64,000 bases of DNA from the NCBI RefSeq assembly GCF_000986785.1, contig NZ_LAYY01000007.1, positions 124,001 to 188,000 of the forward strand, written 5' to 3'. Positions within the stretch are counted from its first letter, which is position 1. Every line of letters starts with the position of its first letter. The stretch comes from Mesobacillus campisalis. Its GTDB lineage: Bacteria > Bacillota > Bacilli > Bacillales > Cytobacillaceae. The position numbers were made by a program, and so were the translations under genes. Below are positions 8,305-15,515 of the stretch, piece by piece. The notes under the pieces are model-generated. The model had not been told where the DNA came from. It worked only from the letters and a program-made list of their open reading frames with translations, and did no database searches.

Positions 8305-9029
8305 GAGATGTTCTGAGCTTCCCATTTAATGATAAAGAATTCATCGTCGTCGCAAGTGATAACAGTGGGAGCATTGGCAATAAACCCGGGGACTCTGTGT
8401 ATACTGATTATGAGACAGTAGCTTATTATTCTGTAAGAGTTGCTGCGATGGAGTGCCTAGCCGCAGGTGCAGAGCCTTTTGCTGTCACACTTCAAAATTT
8501 CTGCGGGGAAAGTGCCTGGGAGGAGCTGGAGCTGGGAGTTAAAAAAGGCCTTGCCGAGCTGAAGCTGCCTGATGTTAAGATAACGGGCAGCACTGAAAGT
8601 AATTTTACACTAAATCAATCAGCTGTTGGCCTTAGCGTCCTTGGAAAAACGACAAGCTTGGTTTCTGGTCCGCTGGTATATTCAGATGACATACGGCTCG
8701 CCGTTATTGGGAGTCCGCTGGTTGGTGGCGAGGTGCTGGAAAGAAGCGGCGAGACGGCCCCTTTATCACTTTTCGCACAGCTCCATTCCTTGGGATATCC
8801 CGTCCTTCTGCCTGTTGGCTCAAAAGGGATTCTTTCCGAGCTGAACAAGCTTTTTGCTAATCGTACATTCACAAAGGAAAAGCTGATTGCAGAACTCGAT
8901 ATGCTTAAATCATCAGGGCCAGCCACCTGCTTTATCATCGTCTTTCCGCTGGAGAAAGAAGAGGAGATCAAGTCAATTGCAGGGAGCTATTTCCATCCGG
9001 TAACAGAAAGAAGGGACTCCGATGCTTAA
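8301..9029 (+). CDS. cblS: Alpha-ribazole kinase CblS (AIR synthase/PurM-like)
   Basis: 242 aa. PurM-like ATP-binding fold: VASDNSGSIGNKPGD near the N-terminus, ETVAYYSVRVAAMECLAAGAEP, a middle GSTESNFTLNQSAVGLSVLG, and IGSPLVGGEVLER. CblS phosphorylates imported alpha-ribazole to alpha-ribazole phosphate, bypassing CobT; its pairing with the ECF transporter CblT is the known signature of this route. No cobT is present in the window, which fits. Start ATG overlaps the cblT stop (ATGA), and the last codons overlap the next gene by 8 bp. Without the CblT neighbour one might call it only a PurM-like kinase, so the name depends partly on context. Confidence 0.83.
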   Translation: MRDVLSFPFNDKEFIVVASDNSGSIGNKPGDSVYTDYETVAYYSVRVAAMECLAAGAEPFAVTLQNFCGESAWEELELGVKKGLAELKLPDVKITGSTESNFTLNQSAVGLSVLGKTTSLVSGPLVYSDDIRLAVIGSPLVGGEVLERSGETAPLSLFAQLHSLGYPVLLPVGSKGILSELNKLFANRTFTKEKLIAELDMLKSSGPATCFIIVFPLEKEEEIKSIAGSYFHPVTERRDSDA

Positions 9030-9630
9030 AGTCTATTTCACAAGGCATGGCGAGACAGAATGGAACGCCGAAAAACGGATTCAGGGACGCCTGGATTCCA
9101 GGCTTACCGCCAGGGGAGAGCGTGATGCCTATTTGCTTGGGGAGCGGCTGAAGGATATAGAATTTGACCGGATTATATCATCCCCTAGCGGGCGGGCGAT
9201 GCAGACAGCAAATGCCCTTAAACGAAATCGGCCACTTGGGATTGAGGCCGATGAAGAATTAATGGAGATATACCTGGGAAACTGGCAGGGAAAAACAGAA
9301 AATGAGATCAAAGAACAGTATCCGGAAGAGTTTTACCTTTACTATCACCGTCCTGAGCTTTTTCAAAACCCGGAAGGCGAGAGTTTTTTTGAGGTGAAAA
9401 AACGGGCAGAGTCGTTTTTGAATCGTTTGGAACAGGAAACTTCCTCAGGAAATATCCTGGTTGTTACACATGGGGTATTTTTGAAGGCAGCTTATTTGAT
9501 TTGCCGTAATGCACCTATAGAGCAAATATGGCGGCCTCCTTATTTGCATGGTACAGGCCTGACGATTGTTGAAATAAATAACAGAAAGACAAAGCTGCTG
9601 CTTGAAGGATGCATTGAGCATTGCGAGTAA
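9022..9630 (+). CDS. Histidine phosphatase family protein, second candidate alpha-ribazole phosphatase
   Basis: 202 aa. Catalytic FTRHGETEWN near the N-terminus, GRLDSRLTARGERDA, SSPSGRAMQTA, MEIYLGNWQGKTENEI and VVTHGVFLKAAYLI place it firmly in the phosphoglycerate mutase-like phosphatases, closer to the broad-specificity PhoE/CobC group than to glycolytic mutases. It is the last gene of the cobamide operon, overlapping cblS by 8 bp, so CobC-type dephosphorylation of cobalamin phosphate is the simplest role. It is more standard in sequence than the upstream paralogue at 6206. The operon terminator follows at 9715. Confidence 0.83.
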   Translation: MLKVYFTRHGETEWNAEKRIQGRLDSRLTARGERDAYLLGERLKDIEFDRIISSPSGRAMQTANALKRNRPLGIEADEELMEIYLGNWQGKTENEIKEQYPEEFYLYYHRPELFQNPEGESFFEVKKRAESFLNRLEQETSSGNILVVTHGVFLKAAYLICRNAPIEQIWRPPYLHGTGLTIVEINNRKTKLLLEGCIEHCE

Positions 9631-9714
9631 GGGAAGATGGCTGCATGGAAATGAAGAGAATCTAGAAATCAGCATTTGTATTTATATTATTGGTGGGTAT
9701 GGTAAAAATTTTTA

Positions 9715-9742
9715 AGGGACCTGTGTGACAGGTCTCTTTTTT
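9715..9742 (+). terminator. Intrinsic terminator closing the cobamide operon
   Basis: A 9-bp stem AGGGACCTG (9715-9723) / CAGGTCTCT (9729-9737) with a TGTGA loop and one G-T wobble, followed by a run of T. It lies 85 bp after the last cobamide gene and ends 72 bp before the next start. Confidence 0.85.
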
Positions 9743-9814
9743 ATCCTTTATTTTCTAATCTCATTCCTTTGCCAACAGGGTAAAATAGGAAAAATACGCT
9801 ATGGAGGCGAAAAA

Positions 9815-11056
9815 ATGGGGAGAAATGAGGAGCTGATTAAGAAAATACAAGAACATGCTTTTAGAATTGATTCCTATGATGACCTGGACGCTATCATTAA
9901 TGAAGCTGGTGATGCTGATTATGTATTGCTTGGAGAAGCGTCTCATGGTACATCGGAATTTTATAGTGCACGAGCTGAACTGACAAAAAGGCTGATCAAG
10001 GAAAAAGCTTTTTCGTTTGTCGCTGTCGAGGGAGATTGGCCCGCCTGTTTTACAGTAAACCAATATGTAAAAGGATATAAGGAAGGTACTGCAAGAGAGG
10101 CCTTACAGGACTTTAACAGGTGGCCAACGTGGATGTGGTCGAATCGGGAAGTGCTCGATTTTGTCACTTGGTTGAAGAATTATAATGCAGCAAATGGAAA
10201 GCGAGCAGGTTTTTATGGCCTGGATGTATACAGTCTGTGGGAATCGATGGAAGAGATGATCAGGCAGCTGGAGAAAATAGCCCCGCAGGATGTTGAGGCA
10301 GCCAAAAAGGCATTTTCCTGTTTTGAGCCGTTTGACCGGCGTCCGGAGAATTATGCGATTTCCGCTTCTTACTATGGAGAAGACTGCACCGAGGAAGTGG
10401 TCAAGGTACTGATCGAGCTTCAAAAAAACCGCAAAAAATATGACCAGGATGAGGAAGCCGACTTGAATCTTGAAGTGAACAGCCTGGTGATGCTGAATGC
10501 GGAGAGATATTACCGGGCAATGGCAAAGGGAGGCCCGGATGATTGGAATATCCGAGACACCCACATGGTGACCGCTTTGGAGAAAATCATGGCTTCACAT
10601 GGAGCAGGGGCCAAGGCTGTGGTCTGGGAGCATAACACCCACATTGGTGATGCCAGGGCAACCGATATGGCCGATGAGGGGTTGGTAAATGTGGGCCAGC
10701 TTCTTCGAGAGACATATGGGGACAGGGTATATACAGTGGGTTTCGGTACACATCGCGGTTCGGTGACTGCATCAAGGGAATGGGGAAGCAAAGTGGAGGA
10801 AATGACGGTGCCGGAAGCCCAAATTGGCAGCTGGGAGGATGTCCTCCACCAAGCGGGGGCTTTCGACAAGTACCTGATTTTTAATGAGAAAAATGCCCAG
10901 AAGTTTAATGGTGTCCTTGGCCACAGGGCAATTGGCGTCGTTTATAACCCCGAATACGAGCACCTCGGCAATTACGTTCCCACACGCGTGTCGAAGCGTT
11001 ATGATGCCTTTATATTCCTTGATAAGACAAAGGCGCTTACACCAATGCAGGGATAA
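9815..11056 (+). CDS. Erythromycin esterase family protein
   Basis: 413 aa. Conserved family segments: LLGEASHGTSEFYSARAELT near the N-terminus, VAVEGDWPACFTVNQYV, a tryptophan-rich FNRWPTWMWSNREVLDF, GLDVYSLWESM, VVWEHNTHIGDARATDM and GFGTHRGSVTA. The family contains EreA/EreB macrolide esterases, but most Bacillus members are uncharacterised and a link to macrolide resistance cannot be inferred. Start at ATG 9815 with GGAGG seven bases upstream; an earlier start at 9725 would fall inside the upstream terminator. Single-gene unit, terminated by the hairpin at 11199. Confidence 0.88.
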   Translation: MGRNEELIKKIQEHAFRIDSYDDLDAIINEAGDADYVLLGEASHGTSEFYSARAELTKRLIKEKAFSFVAVEGDWPACFTVNQYVKGYKEGTAREALQDFNRWPTWMWSNREVLDFVTWLKNYNAANGKRAGFYGLDVYSLWESMEEMIRQLEKIAPQDVEAAKKAFSCFEPFDRRPENYAISASYYGEDCTEEVVKVLIELQKNRKKYDQDEEADLNLEVNSLVMLNAERYYRAMAKGGPDDWNIRDTHMVTALEKIMASHGAGAKAVVWEHNTHIGDARATDMADEGLVNVGQLLRETYGDRVYTVGFGTHRGSVTASREWGSKVEEMTVPEAQIGSWEDVLHQAGAFDKYLIFNEKNAQKFNGVLGHRAIGVVYNPEYEHLGNYVPTRVSKRYDAFIFLDKTKALTPMQG

Positions 11057-11198
11057 ATGGATGGATATGTCGTTTGTATGAACGGCTTTGTTGTAAAACC
11101 TTTTTTATTGTTGTAAGAGGCTGTGATTTTGAAGTAGAGAATGCAATTCGTCGTAAACAGTCCAACTTTGCAGTAAGCGGTAATATTTCGGTGAAAAG

Positions 11199-11237
11199 CA
11201 AAGCAGAGCCAGGTTCACCTGGCTCTGCTTTGTTTTT
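11199..11237. terminator. Strong shared terminator between convergent genes
   Basis: A perfect 15-bp stem CAAAGCAGAGCCAGG (11199-11213) / CCTGGCTCTGCTTTG (11218-11232) with a 4-nt loop and TTTTT on the plus strand. It closes the esterase gene; the convergent lipoprotein gene ends right beside it at 11236, where the U-tract for the minus strand is weaker. Confidence 0.88.
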
Positions 11238-11814
11238 ACCTGGCTTGTCCAAGGCTGACGGTAGCTGAGACTTTTCCGCGCTCATTTTTGAAGATGCTAA
11301 CCGTAAATGTACCTGGCTCATCTCTCCGGAAGCTTTCTTTTGCAACCGACCGTGCGAGTGAATTGCTTCTGTATTGAATAATTCGCTGGTCGAGGTTACC
11401 ATCTTTTACTTCCTTTACCTTCATGGAGTCTTGCGGGATCCTTTCATCCAAGTAAGCATAGATTTCTTCGTCATTAAGCCCTCCGCCTGGATGATACGCG
11501 AACTGATATTGAACGTTTACGGCACGGTGAGCTTCAAATGTGACAATCATGAACTCCCCCATATAGCGGGCAATTTCCTGGTCAGCAATATTTTCGCCAT
11601 AAGCTTTATCGAAATGCTGGCGAACATCTCCTATGCCAGGCTGAGTTGAAAGAATGTGACGGGCATTTGGGTCTGTTTGCGTTTTTGCCCGGATTTTTTC
11701 CCTGGAAGGGTTATTCAAATCTTCCATAATCACAATTTTTTCGTCATCTGCCTTACAGCCCGCCAAACTTGCTGTTAAAATTGCCACAAACAAGAGGACC
11801 GCGAATCTTTTCAT
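11236..11814 (-). CDS. Putative lipoprotein of unknown function
   Basis: 192 aa. The N-terminus MKRFAVLLFVAILTASLAGC is a textbook lipoprotein signal with lipobox LAGC, so the mature protein should be lipid-anchored on the outer face of the membrane. I start at 11814, since the 17 residues before that Met are charged and unlike a signal peptide. The mature part is polar, with an acidic beginning (KADDEKIVIMEDLNNPSREK), a QTDPNARHIL stretch and a C-terminal beta-rich portion (GTFTVSIFKNERGKVSATVSL). I do not recognise a domain. It is monocistronic. Confidence 0.75.
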   Translation of the reverse strand: MKRFAVLLFVAILTASLAGCKADDEKIVIMEDLNNPSREKIRAKTQTDPNARHILSTQPGIGDVRQHFDKAYGENIADQEIARYMGEFMIVTFEAHRAVNVQYQFAYHPGGGLNDEEIYAYLDERIPQDSMKVKEVKDGNLDQRIIQYRSNSLARSVAKESFRRDEPGTFTVSIFKNERGKVSATVSLGQAR

Positions 11815-11887
11815 AAACCTTCTTCCCTTCTCGAAAGTCTTTTGTTTAGCTTTCCCAATTGTCAATTAAAAAATGTTAAAAAAATTG

Positions 11888-11953
11888 TTGACTACAATGT
11901 ATTATGCGTGATATTATATTTTATTTGATTAATTTTTAAGTATCCTGTATACT
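11888..11953 (+). promoter_or_regulatory. Promoter(s) of the CarD-family gene
   Basis: TTGATT (11925-11930), 17-bp spacer, TATACT (11948-11953) is a good sigma-A promoter 30 bp before the start codon. A second candidate, TTGACT (11888-11893) with an 18-bp spacer to TATTAT (11912-11917), lies just upstream. Confidence 0.65.
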
Positions 11954-11983
11954 GAAATAGTTCGTATATGGGGGTGGAAAGCT

Positions 11984-12469
11984 TTGTATCAAGTAGGCGA
12001 CAACATTGTCTATCCAATGCATGGAGCAGGTGTGATTGAAGCGGTAGAAGAGAAGGAGATTGGCGGGGTATCACAGAAATATTTTGTGATAACAATGTCA
12101 AGTAAAATGAAATTGATGATCCCAACTGGCAAAATTGGCCTTTCAGGTGTACGTCCTGTTGAAGATCAAATATCCCTGAAAAGCATGCTTAACTGTTTAC
12201 AGTTCGGGCCAAGTGACGACACTTTGCCGTGGAGGCAGAGGTATAACAACAATATGGCTAAATTAAAGACGGGCCATCTGCTTGAAGGTGCTGAAGTTGT
12301 CCGTGATCTTATGAGAATGAACAAGAAGAAGCCTCTTAATACGAGTGAAAGGCAAATGCTTCAAGATGCCCGTAAGATCCTTATCAGCGAAGTTGGCATA
12401 ATTGCGGGAATTACTCAGGACGAGGCTGGGAAACTGCTGGATGAACGGCTTGAAGTTTCCAGCATTTAA
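11984..12469 (+). CDS. CarD family transcriptional regulator (YdeB type)
   Basis: 161 aa. The N-terminal ~65 residues (YQVGDNIVYPMHGAGVIEAVEE) form the Tudor-like RNA polymerase-interacting domain seen in CarD and in Mfd; the C-terminal helical part (LEGAEVVRDLMRM... LNTSERQMLQDARKIL) is the DNA-binding region. CarD proteins bind the RNAP beta subunit and modulate open-complex formation. The start is TTG at 11984 with GGGGGTGG upstream. It is a single gene with its own promoter. Confidence 0.9.
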   Translation: MYQVGDNIVYPMHGAGVIEAVEEKEIGGVSQKYFVITMSSKMKLMIPTGKIGLSGVRPVEDQISLKSMLNCLQFGPSDDTLPWRQRYNNNMAKLKTGHLLEGAEVVRDLMRMNKKKPLNTSERQMLQDARKILISEVGIIAGITQDEAGKLLDERLEVSSI

Positions 12470-12546
12470 AACGATTTACGGTTAATGGAAATGAAAATAA
12501 ATTTTGGGCTGGTTATAAGAAATAAACAAATCAGGAAAATTTTCCA

Positions 12547-12676
12547 TTGTAATTATAAAAATTAACTGTTATAGTAAAGAAGAATTATTTTTGTTTTTTC
12601 GGCAAGGTGTTTGTCTTGAAGTTTGAGCAAGGATAGTAACAAAATGTGTGCGCAGGCACACGAGGAGGAAACACAA
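12547..12676 (+). promoter_or_regulatory. Promoter and long 5' leader of the cold-shock gene
   Basis: TTGTAA (12547-12552), 17-bp spacer, TATAGT (12570-12575) places transcription start near 12582, leaving a ~95-nt leader before the coding start. Long, structured leaders are usual for csp mRNAs and control translation at low temperature. CGAGGAGGA at ~12661 is the ribosome site. Confidence 0.6.
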
Positions 12677-12877
12677 ATGGAACAAGGTAAAGTAAAATGG
12701 TTTAACGCAGAAAAAGGTTTCGGATTCATCGAGCGCGAAGGCGGAGACGATGTATTCGTACACTTCTCAGCTATCCAAGGCGAAGGCTTCAAATCTTTAG
12801 ACGAAGGCCAGGACGTAACTTTCGATGTTGAGCAAGGCCAGCGCGGTGCTCAGGCAGCTAACGTACGCAAAGCATAA
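12677..12877 (+). CDS. Cold-shock protein (CspB/CspD family)
   Basis: 66 aa, full length for the family. [15 protein letters not shown] carries RNP1 (KGFGFI) and [10 protein letters not shown] is RNP2, the aromatic RNA-binding surface of the OB-fold. It binds single-stranded nucleic acid and works as an RNA chaperone. The start at ATG 12677 follows GAGGAGGA; upstream in-frame residues from 12623 belong to the leader. A terminator follows within 15 bp. Codon choice is visibly that of a highly expressed gene (GGC, GAA, AAC, CGC). Confidence 0.95.
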   Translation: MEQGKVKWFNAEKGFGFIEREGGDDVFVHFSAIQGEGFKSLDEGQDVTFDVEQGQRGAQAANVRKA

Positions 12878-12890
12878 AACCAAATAGATA

Positions 12891-12921
12891 AAAGACTCTC
12901 ATTCCGAGAGTCTTTTTTATT
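12891..12921 (+). terminator. Intrinsic terminator after the cold-shock gene
   Basis: 10-bp stem AAAGACTCTC (12891-12900) / GAGAGTCTTT (12906-12915), loop ATTCC, then a T-run. Confidence 0.9.
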
Positions 12922-12966
12922 TGGTTCATTTGGCTATGAAGGAGTTGTGTGTATGTATCCAAATAT

Positions 12967-13662
12967 TCAATGAAGGTAATCATGCCTGCTATCAATATAT
13001 AGTGAACCATCCTGCTGCACTTCTGCATAAAAAACCTCGGAAACAGAAGGAACCCCAAGAACCATCAACTGCTCTTCAAGCCAATCCTCAGAAAGTTTCA
13101 GCTTGTTTAAATTGCTCCTATTCACAATGCCATCCGAGATTACCTCAGTTGGGAATGGATAGACGATGTCTGGCATGCCATTTGTTTGGCCCATTCTGTT
13201 TTTATTCTGAATTCCGCTTTTTTTCATTACTGACAACTTCCCATCAACTTCAAAAATTGCATAATGGACGTCCTTCATGGAAAAGACGTCTTTTTCACGA
13301 AGCATAGTCCTCAGGCTGTCGATATCCAACTGCACTTTCCTCATGGACTTTTCCATGATTTTCCCATCCTTGATGACAATAACCGGTTCGCCATCCAGCC
13401 ATTTGCGGAATCTGGCCGATTTGATGTCAAAAAAACCCATAAGGAGCGTCAATGCCGACCAACCCGCAAGTGTAATAACCCCATGAAGGATGCTTAGTGC
13501 TGGGTCTATTAATAATGCCCCGCCTAAAGTTCCTAGTGTCATGGCCGAAACAAAGTTAAACAAGGTCATTTGGCTGATTTCTTTTTTTCCCATCAGTCTA
13601 GCTAGAAAAACCAGGGCAAAAAAAGCGATGAGCAGCCTGATCAACAATTCCGCCAATGTCAT
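12967..13662 (-). CDS. DUF421 family membrane protein (YetF/YdfR-like)
   Basis: 231 aa. Two or three N-terminal transmembrane helices (LAELLIRLLIAFFALVFLARLMG; FVSAMTLGTLGGALL; ILHGVITLAGWSALTLLMGFF) precede the DUF421 soluble part with WLDGEPVIVIKDGKIMEKSMRKVQLDIDSL split over the domain and LREKDVFSMKDVHYAIFEVDGKLSVMKK. Related B. subtilis YetF-type proteins are membrane anchored and of poorly defined function. I start at 13662 because AAAGGTGGG lies 6 bases upstream; the in-frame ATG 66 bp earlier has no site. It seems monocistronic. Confidence 0.88.
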   Translation of the reverse strand: MTLAELLIRLLIAFFALVFLARLMGKKEISQMTLFNFVSAMTLGTLGGALLIDPALSILHGVITLAGWSALTLLMGFFDIKSARFRKWLDGEPVIVIKDGKIMEKSMRKVQLDIDSLRTMLREKDVFSMKDVHYAIFEVDGKLSVMKKSGIQNKNRMGQTNGMPDIVYPFPTEVISDGIVNRSNLNKLKLSEDWLEEQLMVLGVPSVSEVFYAEVQQDGSLYIDSRHDYLH

Positions 13663-13782
13663 AAATAACCCACCTTTATTGGTATGTTGCCCAATATTAA
13701 TGGGAATATTTATCATTTCCAAGAGCATGCAAAGTGAAAAACATCACCCCGGCATTTACATGCGGGGCCGGGGCAGGCGACA

Positions 13783-14604
13783 TTACAAATTAAGGATATC
13801 CTTATCCTTGGCAGGTAAAAGGTTGCGAATGGCATGAGCCACTCCGTCTTCGTCATTGTTCTTTGTGATGATATCCGCTTCCTGCTGAATATGCAGCGGT
13901 GCATTTGCCATTGCAACGGATGTAGTGGCTACCTCAAATTGGGCAAGGTCGTTGCCTCCATCGCCAAATGCGATGATCTCATTAAACGAGAGGCTCATCA
14001 TTTTCTGATAGCGGAGCAGAGCTTTGCCTTTATGGGCATCCCCGGAAGTGATCTCAACATTATTGGGAAAAGACGAAGCCATTGACAAGTTGTATTTGCC
14101 ATCCAGAGCCTTTTTAACTTCATCAATTCTCGCAAGTTCATCATAGTGGACCAGTGCGATAATCTTATAGATTTTCAGGTCTGGCAATGCAAGGATGGCG
14201 TCATAGTCGAATTCCCCGAACAGGGTATCCAGTTCCTCTTTTGATTTGCCATGCAGCGGCGGCAAAGTGGAAGGGTATCCTCCATGGTTTGTATAGACCA
14301 GGATGCCAACTTCCAGTTTCCTTAAGATTGGGAACAATTCCTGGTAGGTCCCGACAGGAATGGTTGCCTCGTACAGGAGTTCACGGTCCTTGGAATATAG
14401 AATAGAACCATTCACACAGAAAATCGGTACTTTAAGATTGTCCAGTGCCTTGATTTTAATCACATCCCCAACAGCACGTCCTGTATTGAGAATGATGCAA
14501 TGGCCTTGTTCCTGCAATTCAGTTAGGGCTTTTATATTTTCTTCAGATACGTCCTGGTTGGAATCCAATAGCGTTCCGTCAAGATCAATGGAGTAACAGT
14601 TCAT
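13783..14604 (-). CDS. HAD-superfamily phosphatase, Cof-type (subfamily IIB)
   Basis: 273 aa. Motif I SIDLDGTLLDS at residues ~5-15 (nucleophile Asp), motif II around LNTGRAVGD, motif III lysine in DAHKGKALL, motif IV FGDGGNDLAQFE; the large alpha/beta cap between motifs II and III fits type IIB (Cof) enzymes. These hydrolyse sugar phosphates, FMN or PLP; the substrate here cannot be read from sequence. The typical GDxxND acid pair is kept (GDGGND). Monocistronic, divergent from bioY. Confidence 0.9.
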   Translation of the reverse strand: MNCYSIDLDGTLLDSNQDVSEENIKALTELQEQGHCIILNTGRAVGDVIKIKALDNLKVPIFCVNGSILYSKDRELLYEATIPVGTYQELFPILRKLEVGILVYTNHGGYPSTLPPLHGKSKEELDTLFGEFDYDAILALPDLKIYKIIALVHYDELARIDEVKKALDGKYNLSMASSFPNNVEITSGDAHKGKALLRYQKMMSLSFNEIIAFGDGGNDLAQFEVATTSVAMANAPLHIQQEADIITKNNDEDGVAHAIRNLLPAKDKDILNL

Positions 14605-14714
14605 GTTTTGCTAATTCCTTTCTCGTTCATATCAAATGCTACTATATCAGATTATCATAATGAATGGGCGGAAAAAAGATGGTGCTTTCATTGTTAACTT
14701 TCATTTAATTTCGG

Positions 14715-14771
14715 TTGACACAAATAATAAAATCTTATACTCTATGGTTAACTAATATTCAGAATAGTTAA
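14715..14771 (+). promoter_or_regulatory. bioY promoter with an inverted repeat resembling a BirA operator
   Basis: TTGACA (14715-14720) and TATACT (14736-14741), 15-bp spacer, or TACTCT with 17 bp, form the promoter. Immediately downstream lies TTAACT (14748-14753), 12 bp, AGTTAA (14766-14771). The half sites resemble those of Gram-positive BirA operators (TTGTTAAC / GTTAACAA), but the spacing is 2-3 bp shorter than usual, so biotin control through BirA is suggested, not shown. Confidence 0.5.
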
Positions 14772-14788
14772 AAGGGGACTGGAAAAGG

Positions 14789-15385
14789 ATGAAAAAAAGA
14801 CTAAGCGCATTTGAAATCAGCCTGGCAGGCATGTTTGTCGCAATGATGGCGGTCGGTGCCAATATTACAGCAATTGCTCCATTTATGATAGTAGGCGGGG
14901 TCCCTATCACACTGCAGACATTTTTTGCCATTCTTGCTGGAGCAGTGCTGGGAAGCAGGCTTGGGACAATCTCCATGGCTGTTTATGCTTTTGTAGGGCT
15001 AGCAGGGGCGCCGATATTTGCCAGGTTTGGAGGCGGAATCTCAACCATCGTCAGCCCGACGTTTGGATTTATTGTTTCCTTTATCATTGTCGCTTTCGTC
15101 GTCGGCAAGATTGTGGAAAGGAAGCAAACGCTATCCACCTATATTATTGGCTCACTAGCAGGATTGGCAATTAATTATTTCTTCGGAACGAACTGGATGT
15201 ATTTTGCCTATAAGCTTTGGGCAGCCGCCCCGGAAGGCTTCACGTATGGAATGGCATGGCTGTGGATGGCCGCTCCACTTCCAAAAGATATCGCACTTAC
15301 TATTGGTGCCGCCGTTTTTGCGCATCGCTTTGATCGCAGTGTCCTCAGCCGGAGCCAGCTAAGGAATCACAAACGCACCGCTTAA
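14789..15385 (+). CDS. bioY: Biotin transporter BioY
   Basis: 198 aa ECF S component with about six membrane helices. Signature elements: ISLAGMFVAMMAVGANI, GGVPITLQTFFAILAGAVLG in the second helix region, YAFVGLAGAPIFARFGGG, SPTFGFIVSF, and NYFFGTNWMYFAYKLW. BioY binds biotin and works alone or with the shared EcfAAT module. An inverted repeat resembling a BirA site overlaps the promoter, consistent with biotin repression. Followed by a terminator at 15403. Confidence 0.93.
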   Translation: MKKRLSAFEISLAGMFVAMMAVGANITAIAPFMIVGGVPITLQTFFAILAGAVLGSRLGTISMAVYAFVGLAGAPIFARFGGGISTIVSPTFGFIVSFIIVAFVVGKIVERKQTLSTYIIGSLAGLAINYFFGTNWMYFAYKLWAAAPEGFTYGMAWLWMAAPLPKDIALTIGAAVFAHRFDRSVLSRSQLRNHKRTA

Positions 15386-15402
15386 AAAAAGGCAGGATAG
15401 AG

Positions 15403-15428
15403 CCTAAGCAGAAATGCTTGGGTTTTTT
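15403..15428 (+). terminator. Intrinsic terminator after bioY
   Basis: Stem CCTAAGC (15403-15409) / GCTTGGG (15416-15422) with one wobble, followed by seven T. Confidence 0.75.
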
Positions 15429-15515
15429 TCATTTTGAGATATAAGCCGACTCACATGTGGTACAATCAACTTTGACCTAAAATGGAACGGAAACCCTCAG
15501 AATGGAGTGGGACAG

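Noticed and set aside
9725-9814. Upstream extension of the erythromycin-esterase-like protein with a hydrophobic start
   Set aside because: It would begin inside the operon terminator and has no ribosome site; ATG 9815 has GGAGG.
9815-11056. Calling this a macrolide-resistance gene
   Set aside because: Family membership alone does not show macrolide hydrolysis; many chromosomal Bacillus homologues have unknown substrates.
13729-13782. GC-rich hairpin (CCCCGGCAT...GCCGGGG) between the HAD and DUF421 genes
   Set aside because: It can fold but has no U-run on either strand, so I did not call it a terminator.
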